The notes beneath the pieces are model-generated. The model was not told the DNA's origin and ran no database searches. It worked only from the letters and a program-made list of their open reading frames with translations. Positions 24,876 to 35,482 of a stretch of 64,000 nucleotides of DNA are shown here, piece by piece. The stretch is taken from positions 682,001 to 746,000 of the forward strand of contig VDCT01000286.1 of assembly GCA_009763385.1 (NCBI GenBank), written 5' to 3'. Within the stretch, counting starts at the first letter, position 1, and each line of letters begins with the position of its first letter. A program made the translations under genes and the position numbers. The stretch is from Coix lacryma-jobi var. lacryma-jobi (taxonomy: Eukaryota > Streptophyta > Magnoliopsida > Poales > Poaceae).

Positions 24876-25944
24876 TCACAGGTTAATGTCTTCCTTCTCA
24901 CATAAGAACTTGAACACCCAAGCATGCAGAGTATCAGCACTTGCATTACACAACCAACCACGCTTACCTTTATTCTCCTTGGTAGACAAGTGTTCACCAA
25001 CAAGAACTCTTTGATCTGGTGTCATTGGGATGGCCTCTAGTCTTTGCCATAACACTGCATGAGGATCAGTAAGCTGTGGCATTGGAGGAGGGGCGGTGGC
25101 AGCAAGTGTCTCCTGAAGTGACTTCATTGTAACAGTAATTTCATCAATGGAATCAGCAAAACGACTCTTTTTTGGCTTCTTAGTTGGTGAGTTCTTGGCT
25201 CTTGGTCGCTTCCTGCTAGGTTGACTAGTGCTGGAAGATATGTTGCCAACCGTTGCATGGCTAGTTGGAGTTGGCAAAGTGTCTGAATCCTCACCTTCTA
25301 GATCTTCAGGCTATGTGTAGGTATTGAGGTCAAATAGTTCTCTTGAGTCATCACTATCTGAGCCATCACCAGCATCCATGCATGTGTTCTGGTCCATAGC
25401 CAAAGATCCATCAGCATTTGACCCTATGAATAGTTCTCTCATCTCATAGAAGAACTTGATGGGCTTAGCAAGCAGGCGTCTTGCTCTGTCCTGCATTCAT
25501 TTGAAAAGTAAAATTCAGTTTATATTCATGCCAACAATCAATTGATTTCAGATTCTAAAATACATATATTCAAGCAAATAATTGAATTCAGTGCAACAAC
25601 TTACACATAATTTTACTTTCTCAGATTCTGAAATAGTCACCCTGCATCTTTTTCATCAAATGTATTGCCACTATTGTTCAATGTTGTTGCAATATACTTC
25701 CAATTTCTCTATGGTACCTATAGTGACGGTCCACTTGATCAACAGTCACCTCCATAGCAAACTTTTTGTTTAAATCATTTGCACATAACATGAGATGTGT
25801 CTTCTTGAACTTAAATCCTGCATGCTGTTTTTTGATATACTCCATACACCACTCTAGCAGGTACTTTGACGGGTCCTCGTGCCAGTTCACAGACCTCTCA
25901 CGAGAGGATGCAGAAGCATCAGCTGTTGCCTTTCCCTTAGCCAT
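24876..25944 (-). pseudogene. Harbinger ORF1, Myb/SANT-like DNA-binding protein
   Basis: The start at 25944 reads MAKGKATADAS, followed by a trihelix/Myb_DNA-bind_3-like segment (SVNWHEDPSKYLLEWCMEYI, then FKKTHLMLCANDLNKKF, VDRHYRYHR). Such proteins bind the transposon ends together with the transposase (family knowledge). A second part runs from 25496, with KFFYEMRELFIGSNADGS, to EKEDINL at 24879; between them lies an intron-sized gap. Within this part a TAG stop at 25311-25313 interrupts an otherwise continuous frame (NTYT, stop, PEDLEGEDSD). A basic cluster, RKRPRAKNSPTKKPKKSR, could be a nuclear localisation signal. Broken by the stop. Confidence 0.75.
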
Positions 25945-26284
25945 GGCTGTTTCACATTCAAGATCCAGTTAAAATGAAGTGACAATTTATTTAAGGAAGT
26001 TGTGTACATGCATAATTATTTAAGCAAACCCAACAACATAATATAAGCAACCAGTGAAGATAATATGTTTCATACATATAAGCAAATCAAAAAGAAAGCT
26101 ACAAGAAATATACAAAGATAGCATCACTGGTTGCATATTTTCTTAAACCTAATCTACAGCTGCTCCTACTTTATCTTCCCACATCTTTTGAGCCATGGCA
26201 TCTCTTTTATTAGCCCATGCCATGTTTTCTTGATGTACATCACGACGATCTTTCTTACACTCGAGGCAGGGTTGTGTACCAAGT

Positions 26285-27541
26285 AGCATCATCATAAACA
26301 TACTCATCAGGCCCGTCCTCTAAGATCCAATTATGAAGTGCACAACAGGCCATCACAATTTTGACTTGTGTTTTCAAAGGGAAGAATGGCTGACATTTGA
26401 AGATTTTGAAACGATTCTTTAGAGTACCAAATGCTCGTCAACAGTAGTAGTTCAGTGAGGAATGACGAAGATTGAATAATTCCTTCGGGCTCTCAGGCTC
26501 CTTGGTCCCCTTATATTCTTGTAGGTGATATCGAGTACCACAGTATGGGGGTAATACACCAGGCCTTGCTGCATATCCAGCATCAGCTAGGAAATATTTG
26601 CCTACATCATTGGTTTGTTGCAGATTAATTAGCTAAGTATATAGGCAATAGTTTCAGATTAGAGGTATTAGGACATAATGGGTGTATTCCTACCTTCTGG
26701 TATGATAGGCCCATTAGGACGTGATAGAGCATCTTGAAGCACATAAGAATCATGGGCTGAGCCCTCCCATCCAGCAAGAACATATATGAATCTTAGGTCA
26801 AAATCAACTACTACTAGCACATTTTGGGTGGTAATTGATTTTCTACCCCTAAACCAATCTTGCATATGGAAAGGTACACATGCTGGTATATGTGTACCAT
26901 CCAAGGCTCCTATGCATTCCTACCAAAATATTTTTTTAAAAAAAAATTAGATGAGTATAACACTTAAAGTAAACTCAAAACATTGATTAGCAATTTTTAT
27001 GTACCTCAAAATAAGGGGTGAAATCTGCCTGGAGAACTTGTTATCTTTGGATGTGTCTCAATAGATCTGATGCATATGAGGTCACGAGCAAGGGTACAAA
27101 GGGCATCTAAGACATGATGGAAATACCTACTAACAGTTTCACTTGACCTAATGAACTCAAAGCCAATTGATCTGTTTGACCAATTTTGCCCAACACAATG
27201 GAAAACATGGCAACTTGTTCCTCTATTGTGACATGAAAGGTCTCCTCTAGCAAGGCACGTGATCTTAGTTCATCACATAGTCTATGAAAGACAGCTTTCC
27301 TCATACGCAACTCACTTATGCAATGGGCCTCACTACCATGATACAAACGGTTTAAGCGTGACAATCTTTCAACATCTCTATCTATCATCGGAGCATAAGT
27401 TATGGGTCTTCTTCTTTTTCTTGATTTAATCCTATATAGATGCATGGCCAGACACACAAGAATACCAGCAATTAATCTTCTCCTCCACATATAATGGCAG
27501 TAGTCCATGTAATACTGCAAGTACAATTTTCTTTGACCCAT
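26285..27541 (-). pseudogene. PIF/Harbinger DDE transposase, broken
   Basis: The N-terminal part (27541 leftwards) contains HCISELRMRKAVFHRLCDEL and EEQVAMFSIV, then shifts frame into SIGFEFIRSSETVSRYFHHV. After a short intron (about 26920-27003) come ALDGTHIPA with the first catalytic Asp, WRGRKS-like FRGRKSITTQNVL, and WEGSAHDSYVLQDAL with the second Asp. Beyond another short break are GKYFLADAGYAARPGVLPPY and ELFNLRHSSLNYYC. There the family has ERAFG, but the catalytic Glu codon is a TGA stop (26438-26440) followed by RAFGTLKNRF. At least two frameshifts and this stop mean no active transposase. Tail reads CCALHNWILEDG, typical of the family end. Confidence 0.85.
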
Positions 27542-28214
27542 CTAAAACATATGTTCAGAAAAAGATAGAATCAGTAATAAACTAAAACACTAAAGCGTAC
27601 AGTTGGAATAGCTTTGAAACATCAATGTTACAAGCTCATTTTGTCAGAAAAAAGAATCATCTAGCACCACATGTCAAAGTCTAAACATGCTGCATATATT
27701 ATCTAACATAATCACTCATCTTGTCTAGACTAAAGAGAGGAAGAGTTGTGATTTTTCTATACATATTAAAAGGAAGCTGTGATTTTTCTGTACATATTAA
27801 ACACATAAACTAATTAGCAAAAACATTATATAGATTCAATGTATCTCAGCATAAATTTATTTCTCCATCACACAAGATCAATGGCAAAGGGGAAAATGGA
27901 TTTAAACCTTGTTTAGCAACAGTAAGCTTCCGTGCTTGAATCTTTTTTATCTGCAGAGACTGATTGCCGCGCATGACCCAACACCACAGATGGATGGACC
28001 TTCACGGGATGGATGGACCTTCAACTGCTTCACTGTTTTCTTCCAGATCTGCACATATGGAGGAAAGAGGTCAATAGATATGGTGACGGGAAGGGGAAAA
28101 AAAGCAAGAGGAAGCGCGAGACTGTAGACGGACGCGGCCACCGCACTTGGACGCACGGCGACTTGACCCGGGGGCCTGCGCAGCTGGCGGTCGGTGGCTT
28201 GGCTCCTGGGCGTG

Positions 28215-28365
28215 GGGGGGGTGGAGCGGCGCGACCCCCGCGGGCGCGACCCCAGCGGGCACGGCGGCGCGGCCCCCTGCGGGCGCGGCACCCCGCGGGC
28301 GCGCCGGCGCGGCCCTCTGCGGGCGCGGCCCCCTGCAGGCGCGGTCGCTCGCGGGAGCAGCGGCG
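28215..28365. repeat. GC-rich degenerate short tandem repeat
   Basis: About eight loose copies of a roughly 18-bp unit built around GCGGGCGCG and CGGCCCCCTG lie near the right end of the Harbinger element, on its transposase-promoter side. No reading frame is meaningful here. Confidence 0.7.
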
Positions 28366-28715
28366 GTAGCCTGAGCGGTCCCCGTCCCTGGGTGCGGTGC
28401 TCAGCTCCCCAAGGTGTGGTCCCCCTGCTCCCTTTTTTTTCGGAGGAGAAGAAGCAGGAGAGAGAGAGAGAGTTGTCGATTGGGAGGAAAGCGGTGGGGA
28501 GCTTCCTTTTTTTATTCTTTCAGCCGAATCTTTGCCGCGCCACAGCCTCGCGGCGGCAAAAACGCCCGCCTCACTTTGGCGGCGAAAAACTGAGACGAAG
28601 CGGTTCTGTGGCCATGGCGTACCGTATTCGTTTTACCAACCAAACATCTACCAAAGGTGTTGTGGCAGACACTTAAATTTAGGTGTGGCAACCCATGGCT
28701 GGGAACCAAACATCC

Positions 28716-29264
28716 ATTGTCCGCAACGAGCGCAGCAGCGCACCTGCAATTTTTGCATAGCAGGTCACAATTGTCGTAGTCAGCGCACCAGCCTTGTACT
28801 AGGTTCGTTATTGGTTGCCTACACCATCTTCTGCACGACTAATCCGAGTTCGGTGTAACTCCGGGGGTTCTCCTCACCACCTACAGTCAGCGCGTGCGGA
28901 TCAGTGCAAAAATGGCACCACCTTGGCACCTTGGCGGCAATTTTGCGAAGAACTCAGATGTCTTTGCGCCACAGGAAAAAAAGCCACAAGCAGACCGCAC
29001 GAAAATGGGAGCAAAAGACTGCGTCAGCTCCAGCTCCAGGTCCGTGGAAAATTCGCCGGTTTGGAATTTGGATGCATATGCATCCGAAACAGGGGCAGAC
29101 CGGCAGAGCCTGACTGATGATTGATCAGCAGCCAGCCTGCTGGTGGTCATGCGGGTCGCCCAGGCCCATGTCCAGGCCAGCCTGGCACATACGACAAGTG
29201 GGCATCGGCTAGCGGGTTTCTTAAACCAAACGGGTTAGCAGCGCTTGACGCTGTAATCAGACGC
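28716..29264. other. Upstream region of the ankyrin-kinase gene
   Basis: No gene supported. Contains the interval between the Harbinger end and the likely kinase promoter. Confidence 0.4.
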
Positions 29265-29270
29265 TATAAA
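29265..29270 (+). promoter_or_regulatory. Candidate TATA box of the kinase gene
   Basis: TATAAA within GACGCTATAAACAATC lies 232 bp upstream of the kinase ATG. A (GA)n run at 29466-29484 falls in the presumed 5' leader just before the ATG. Distance and context suit a plant core promoter, but the start site is unknown. Confidence 0.4.
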
Positions 29271-29496
29271 CAATCACGGGTCGGATTCAGAGATCAGATT
29301 CAGATCTCGTGCACTGCACGCGGGCCGAGGGCGATTAAAGTCCCCCAGCTCCCCGCACCGGAATAGTAGGATTTCCCGAGACACAGAAACAAACAGAGAG
29401 GCTGAGAAACCCTTTCCACGCAGATTCATCCGGTTCTGTTCGGACCACGCGGGCGGGGCGGGCGGGAGAGAGAGAGAGAGAGAGGGAGAGGGGGAG

Positions 29497-32400
29497 ATGA
29501 GCGCGGCGGAGGAGGACGCGGCTGCGGCGGATGGGATCTGGATGGAGGCGGGAGCAGCGGCGCGGGGTCGTCGGAAGGGGGCGCGCGGCGCCGGTTCGAG
29601 GACAAGGGCCTCGTCGCCCGCACCTCGCTCCTCCTGTGGCACACGCACCAGAACGACGTCGGCGCCGTGCGGAAGCTGCTGGAGGAGGACGCCACGCTCG
29701 TCAACGCCCGGGACTACGACAGCCGCACGCCGCTCCACGTCGCCGCGCTCCACGGCTGGCACGACGTCGCCGAGTGCCTCATCGCCAACGCGCGCCGACG
29801 TCAACGCCCAGGACCGCTGGCAGAACACGGTGGGTGGGTGGGTGGGACTTGGGAGTGGGATAGGCCAGCCTCCTCCGACGATCCTCCCCGTCCCTTGCAT
29901 CTGCGTTTGATTTGCACGCTCTGTCTGTCCGATGTCGCGGGCTCGATTTGGGTCGTGTGCTGCGCTTGGGCTCTCTGTTTTCGTGTTTGGAACCATTTAG
30001 AGGTTTCAGATCCTACCCTCTTCTGTGGGATTCGAGGCTGGTTGAATTTGACAATCTGGAAAGGCACGCGATCACCTATGTCCACGCCCTTCAGCTTTTC
30101 ATCCTACTGTTGGCGGTACTCTTGCCATTTTCTGCGTTGGGCTTGGAAACTGGGCGGTACTCTTGCCATCTTCTGCGTTGGGCTTGGAAACAGGTTTTCC
30201 TTAGTCTATCGACCTTGCTGCATTTGAGGAATTTGCAGATTGAGCTGCATATTCATGGGGCCTCACTTAGTCTATCGACCTTGCTGCATTTGAGGAATTT
30301 GCAGATTGAGCTGCGAGTTCATGGGGCCTCACCTACGTCCACGCTCTTCAGTTTTCATCCTACTGTTGGGCGGTACTCTTGCCATCTTCTGCGTTGGGCT
30401 TGGAAAACAGGTTTTCCTTAGTCTCTCGACCTTGCCGCATTTGAGGATTTTGCAGATTGAGCTGCGAATTCATGGGGCCTCGCGCTTGCTATGTTGGCTT
30501 GTCAAATGTTTTCATTCCGCTCTTAAAAGCATGTTTGCGTGACATTTGTTGCCTCACGCCGGACGAGCCTTAGTTTCATTCAGTCTCGATTGTTGCTTAT
30601 TTGGTTCGTTTTGGTGGTGTTAAGCTTTGAGTAGAAGCGTGGCACGCGTTTCTGTCCAGTGCAACTTTAGGTTGCTGCTTGCTGATTGGTTATATTCTTG
30701 CTGCAGTGTTCCAAATATTGGTTGGCTTTGAACAGCTCTAATATTATGATGTCACACTTATGATGATTGCTAATCATGCTAACATTTATTTGGTTTGTGT
30801 GCAGCCACTAGCTGATGCGGAGGGCGCAAAGAGGCAGTCCATGATTGAGCTGCTCAAGGAGCACGGTGGATTGACATATGTATGTGGTCGAAAACTTGAT
30901 TTAACAGGTTGTCTTGGTTATTGCATTGCTGAATTTAGGGTTGTATAGGTTTGACCTGTAGCTCAAGATTACTAAATCTGTAACTTGAACACCAGGTATT
31001 CCAATTCCACCTGTCACTGTATGGTATGGATTTAGTGGGTGAGTCCCCTGTATATTGCTCTGCAGCTGTTATCTGTACAATGTTTCTAAATACGATCCAG
31101 GACACATGGTCCCCAATATTGTTGTCGGAACTAGAGGTGTCATTTCTTTCTTTGGCAAAATATTAGGTGACCTAAGAGGGAGGGCTTAGTGATTTACACA
31201 TAGCTCTGTTTAATTGATAGATAGTTTGGTTTACCTTTTGCTTGCAACTAGATTAATCATGCTCTACTGGACTAAGAGTTTTTAAACTGGCAGTTGTAAA
31301 TATGATATGATTTTGCAGGTTGATGCATCGTGTGATCGTTCTCATCTCCTTAGAATTTTCCTTTTTATCTGTAGGGGAAAATGGAAGCCATTTTGAACCA
31401 AAGACGATTCCACCACCTCTGACAAATAAGGCTGACTGGGAGATTAACCCACTTGAATTGGACTTCACAAAAGCACTTGTTATCGGAAAGGTTTCAAGTG
31501 TTGAAACATCTCTTGCTCAATACAATTATTTGATAAAGTATTAGCATAGTTTAGTGATTTACGGTACTTCACTTTTAGTTCTTTTTGTATTGGGTTATCT
31601 TAAGTTGGTCAAACCTGCTATCCACAACAGGGCTCTTTCGGTGAAATTCTGAAAGCAAATTGGCGAGGAACACCTATTGCTGTCAAGCGCATTCTTCCAT
31701 CCTTATCTGATGACAGGCTGGTGATGTAAGTCAATCATGTCAGAACAACTACCGACCTCCTTGCTTGCTCGAACTGATTGACCATACACAATTTTTCCAT
31801 CAATCGTGGTTAACTATATTGTTCTAGTTACAAGATACATGTTTGTGTATGCATTTTTTTGTAATTTTTTCCCCTTTCCTGCAGCCAAGATTTTAAGCAT
31901 GAAGTCAACTTGCTAATAAAGCTGAGACATCCAAATATTGTCCAGTTCCTGGAGCGGTTACAGAAACCAAGCCTCTAATGCTAGTTACTGAGTTTCTACG
32001 AGAGAGTATGTATTTTGCTTTGTGTTCAACTATCATTTTGCGTGGACTAGTTGAAACCTGCTCATGTCAAGTTAAATGCACTTTTTAGGGTGATCTTCAT
32101 CAATATCTGAAGGATAAAGGTGCACTCAACCCACTCACTGCTGTTAGCTTTGCACTGGATATTGCAAGGTACTCTCACCTTATGCGCTTATAAAACTCTT
32201 AGTGCATATTCCCTTTGTTTCACTGTGTTTGTCCATAGCACACCAACCAAGCACTTGATTAGGGATGGCCGTGCGCTCCCCTATTAATTACATGATATAA
32301 CTATTCTCTTCTTTCAAAGCACTTGATTAGGGATAGGGAGTGAATACGTTATACAATAACTATGCCATTGATGTCCTCAATGGATGAGACTATTCTCCTA

Positions 32401-34292
32401 AGGCCAAAGATAAACATAGCAAAATATCCTCGAGTAATATTGCATTCTCCTCGATGCCTTTATAGTTGTAATATACTCCCTCTGTCCCATTGAAAGTGTC
32501 GTTAGAAAACCGTGTCCCCCTCACAAACACGCTTCCCGGGCGACACTCTCAATGGGGGACGGAGGGAGTAGTTTATTAAGAACAGGCTTTGGTGTGTTTA
32601 AATAAATTTCTCGTGTAATATAGTTTTCAAGAATGGCCTTGACCATGAGTACCTTGAGTTACAAAGACTTCTTTATTTTCAGTTTTGTTTAGTCTAGAGT
32701 ACTGTGGTGTGGTGTGTGAGTGTTGTTGGGGTTTTCTTCCCCCGTGTTTCAGACCTTTCTTCTTAATGAAATGATATGCAGCTCTCCTAAAACAAATACT
32801 TCTATTTATCATCTCCTTGTTTGATCATGTCAAATCTATTTGGGCCTGTTTGGATGCTGCCTTGGCCAACTTGCCTAGGGCCAGGCTGCATCTTCAGGCG
32901 TCCAATTTGCAAAGCCTGGGGTGGATCTGTGGATGCTTGCTTCTTGGGCATCAGCAGCCCCCCCAGGCCAGGACGCGGAGCAAACATGCCCTTAGTGCAA
33001 AAGAGAAGTATCACTGACCATTTTTTGGCTATGGTATGCTGGCTAACCAAAGTGCCACAGTTTTGCTTTGGTATATAGGAAAAAATAATAATGCCGCTAT
33101 CAACATTATTTTTGTGTCTATGTGATTAATAAGAGTATGGTAAGACTGGGTGTTAGCTACACATTATTATTAAATTATAGTAACCTGGTCTGTTGGATGT
33201 ACTTCAACTGTAGATTGAGATGGCATGCTAATATATGCATTCTAGTTATGTCGCAAACACCATATCCTTGAGCCTTCATAACCGTTCTGCATTTATTTCT
33301 GACTCACCTCATTGCATACCACTGTCACTTATCCAATGCATTAGATTGTTTCCTGCAATTCTTAGTTGTGATAATTGATTCTTGTGTTATTATCTTTATT
33401 ATCCATTTTTTTGCAGGGAATGGCATATCTTCATAATGAGCCTAATGTTGTGATTCACCGAGACTTAAAACCAAGGTTCGTCATGGGATTCATTGTTTTT
33501 GATAATGTGAGAATATTTTTTGTCCCAGACTTTTAACTCAACATGTCAACTTCTAGAAATATTCTTCTGGTGAATTCTGCTGCCAACCACTTGAAGGTTG
33601 GAGACTTCGGTCTTAGCAAGATCATCAAAGCACAACATGCGAATGATGTGTACAAGATGACGGAGAGACAGGAAGCTGTAAGCTTCAGGGGCTACCACTC
33701 TCCTTCCTTCCCTTGAATATCTCTCTTGAATCTCAATATATTATGTAACTGTTAATTGTTATGTTTAACTTTGGACAAAATTAGATCGGTACATGGCCCC
33801 TGAAGTTTTCAAGCACCGGAAATATGACAAGAAAGTTGATATCTTCTCTTTGCCATGATTCTATATGAGGTATTTCATCCCTAAAAGTAGAAGTCAGCCC
33901 CCATCAGTTAGGTGATATTGCTGAATGACAGATTATTCTGTATGATCGTAGATGCTGGAAGGTGATTCACCCTTCTCCAACTATGAACCTTATGAGGCTG
34001 CTAAGTGCGTGGCAGAAGGACATCGCCCGGTTTTCGTTAAAAGTCATACCAATGAGTTGAAGGAGTATGTATATATAAGTAAAAAAAAAACATTGACACT
34101 TACAATGGCCATGTTAATGTGGCGAGTTTGCTGCAATTTTATTATTTTAACTTGTTTTTCTTATTGCAGTTTGGTTGAGCTATGTTGGTCTGGGATATCA
34201 GTCTGAGACCATCTTTCTTGGAGATCCTCAAGAGGCTTGAGAAGCTCAAGGAGCATTATTCGCACGAGAATCACTGGCATTTGTTCCAGTAA
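29497..34292 (+). CDS. Ankyrin-repeat, Raf-like (ILK-type) protein kinase
   Basis: Predicted Ser/Thr kinase of the plant integrin-linked-kinase-like group. Exons: 29497-29829, 30805-30879, 31375-31490, 31631-31725, about 31891-32014, 32089-32168, 33417-33475, 33557-33677, 33785-33869, 33952-34064, 34170-34292. Exon 1 encodes an acidic start (MSAAEEDAAAADGIW) and ankyrin repeats (VRKLLEEDATLVNARDYDSR, TPLHVAALHGWHDVAECLI). The kinase domain has the glycine loop GSFGEILKA, the ATP-binding Lys in IAVKR, LRHPNIVQF, HRDLKPRN, GDFGLSK, MAPEVFKHRKYDKKVD and GDSPFSNYEPYEA, so catalytic residues are present. The C-terminus ends near HENHWHLFQ. At least seven single-base breaks are visible: two in exon 1, then 31951, 33417, 33662, 33849 and 34192; most are G-runs one base short. 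The phase of exon 2/3 is ambiguous. Homology is clear; activity depends on whether the breaks are real. Confidence 0.87.
30085..30482. repeat. Compound tandem repeat in kinase intron 1
   Basis: Two kinds of block alternate: GGCGGTACTCTTGCCAT with TCTGCGTTGGGCTTGG (three copies) and TCGACCTTGCTGCATTTGAG followed by GCAGATTGAGCTGC (three copies). The full composite spans about 190 bp and is repeated imperfectly. Intronic, non-coding, and grown by at least two duplication steps. Confidence 0.8.
32476..32568. mobile_element. Short Stowaway-type MITE (93 bp)
   Basis: Nearly the whole element is inverted repeat: CTCCCTCTGTCCCATTGA at the left and CTCCCTCCGTCCCCCATTGA, inverted, at the right, with TA outside both ends. 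It lies in the long intron between kinase exons 6 and 7. Confidence 0.88.
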
Positions 34293-35482
34293 CAGTGCAT
34301 ATATAATTATAAATTCTTTACTACAGTTGTTGTCTCGAATGGGGTTTTCTCGGAGATCTGACATTAATGAATGTACAAAATTAGGTGCCTCGAGAAAGGC
34401 CCACTGAGACTGCAAAACCTCTCTTTTGCTGTTTTACCTCGCTGCTATTTTTCTGGTAAAGAAAACAGAAGTCTTGTTTGTACCACATCCCTTGCAACTG
34501 TTATTTGGTTTTCTCGTTGCTCCTCTCCGTATATATTATGAAAACCTTGAGCTATTAGACCATAGTTCTGCAGCATATAGGTTGATGTGGGGTTCTATAG
34601 ATCAGATGGTTTTCCATTCTTTTCTGTTGCCAGGATTTTTAAATGCTTGTTGAGAAGTGACTTTACCGTGCATATTCTGTAAGTGTCTGTACTAGTCAAA
34701 GAAGTTGCTGTATAAACTTATGTATTATAAAGAGAAATATTTGTGAATTAAATATTTTGTTTTTCTCAACACGGGCGAACTGAATTTCATTACTAAGTAG
34801 CAACGAAATTACAAAGGAATTAGGGCTTTTTTAAATGCCCATGTATTCACCTCAATTTATGTGTTGGGGTACATTGGTGTCACTCAATCTAGGTGTGTTG
34901 AGATGGATTGATGTCTAAATTTCAATCCAACCTGCTCCAACATAAATTGGGGATACATGGACATCGAACAAGGCTTACAAATTTTGTTGTATGGTTTAGA
35001 ATATACTATCATACTATGTACCTCTGTGATCTGGAGAAGCTTATCCTTTGCAGTTTCCTGATTGAAACGATAATCTTACGAGTTGGATGCTGCAGTCTCG
35101 AGTCCCGTTTCACTGCAACCGTGTGGAGTGAACGACGCAGACTACACCCAGACGATTTACATGTGGAACTGGCGGGAAGTCGTGCTTTTCATAGCTCCAG
35201 CTATCAGGTAAAGAAACAGGCGCTCCAGATTCATAATAACAAGTAAAGAAGAAGCAATACGGTGCTCCAAATTACACACGAACTATTGACTGCAAGACAA
35301 TTTAGTTTCTCTTTTAAGTTTCTTAGAAGTTCAACTGGACAGGCTAGAGTAGAGTGAAGCATATTTCTCTAGTGTATGACAAACACTGTTTCTTACATGG
35401 GATTTCACGCTCTGTAAAAGATCAACACTTCACCCAAAATAGGTTACACCTGCGCTGTGGTCTACTGTGAATCAAGGGGCAA
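34293..35482. other. Kinase 3' UTR and convergent intergenic space
   Basis: The first few hundred bases are the likely 3' UTR of the kinase gene, and the last part that of the p24 gene on the other strand. No other gene or clear repeat seen. Confidence 0.45.

Larger units (their letters stand above)
24206..28715 (-). mobile_element. Decayed PIF/Harbinger DNA transposon (4.5 kb)
   Basis: Both ends read GGATGTTTGGTT inward, and the subterminal regions carry repeated TTGCCACA/TGTGGCA words. Inside, all on the minus strand, are a DDE transposase (26285-27541) followed by a Myb-like ORF1 (24876-25944), the two-gene layout of plant Harbinger elements. The expected 3-bp TTA/TAA duplication is not visible at these borders, so the outermost bases may be off by a few. 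Both genes are broken. Confidence 0.82.
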
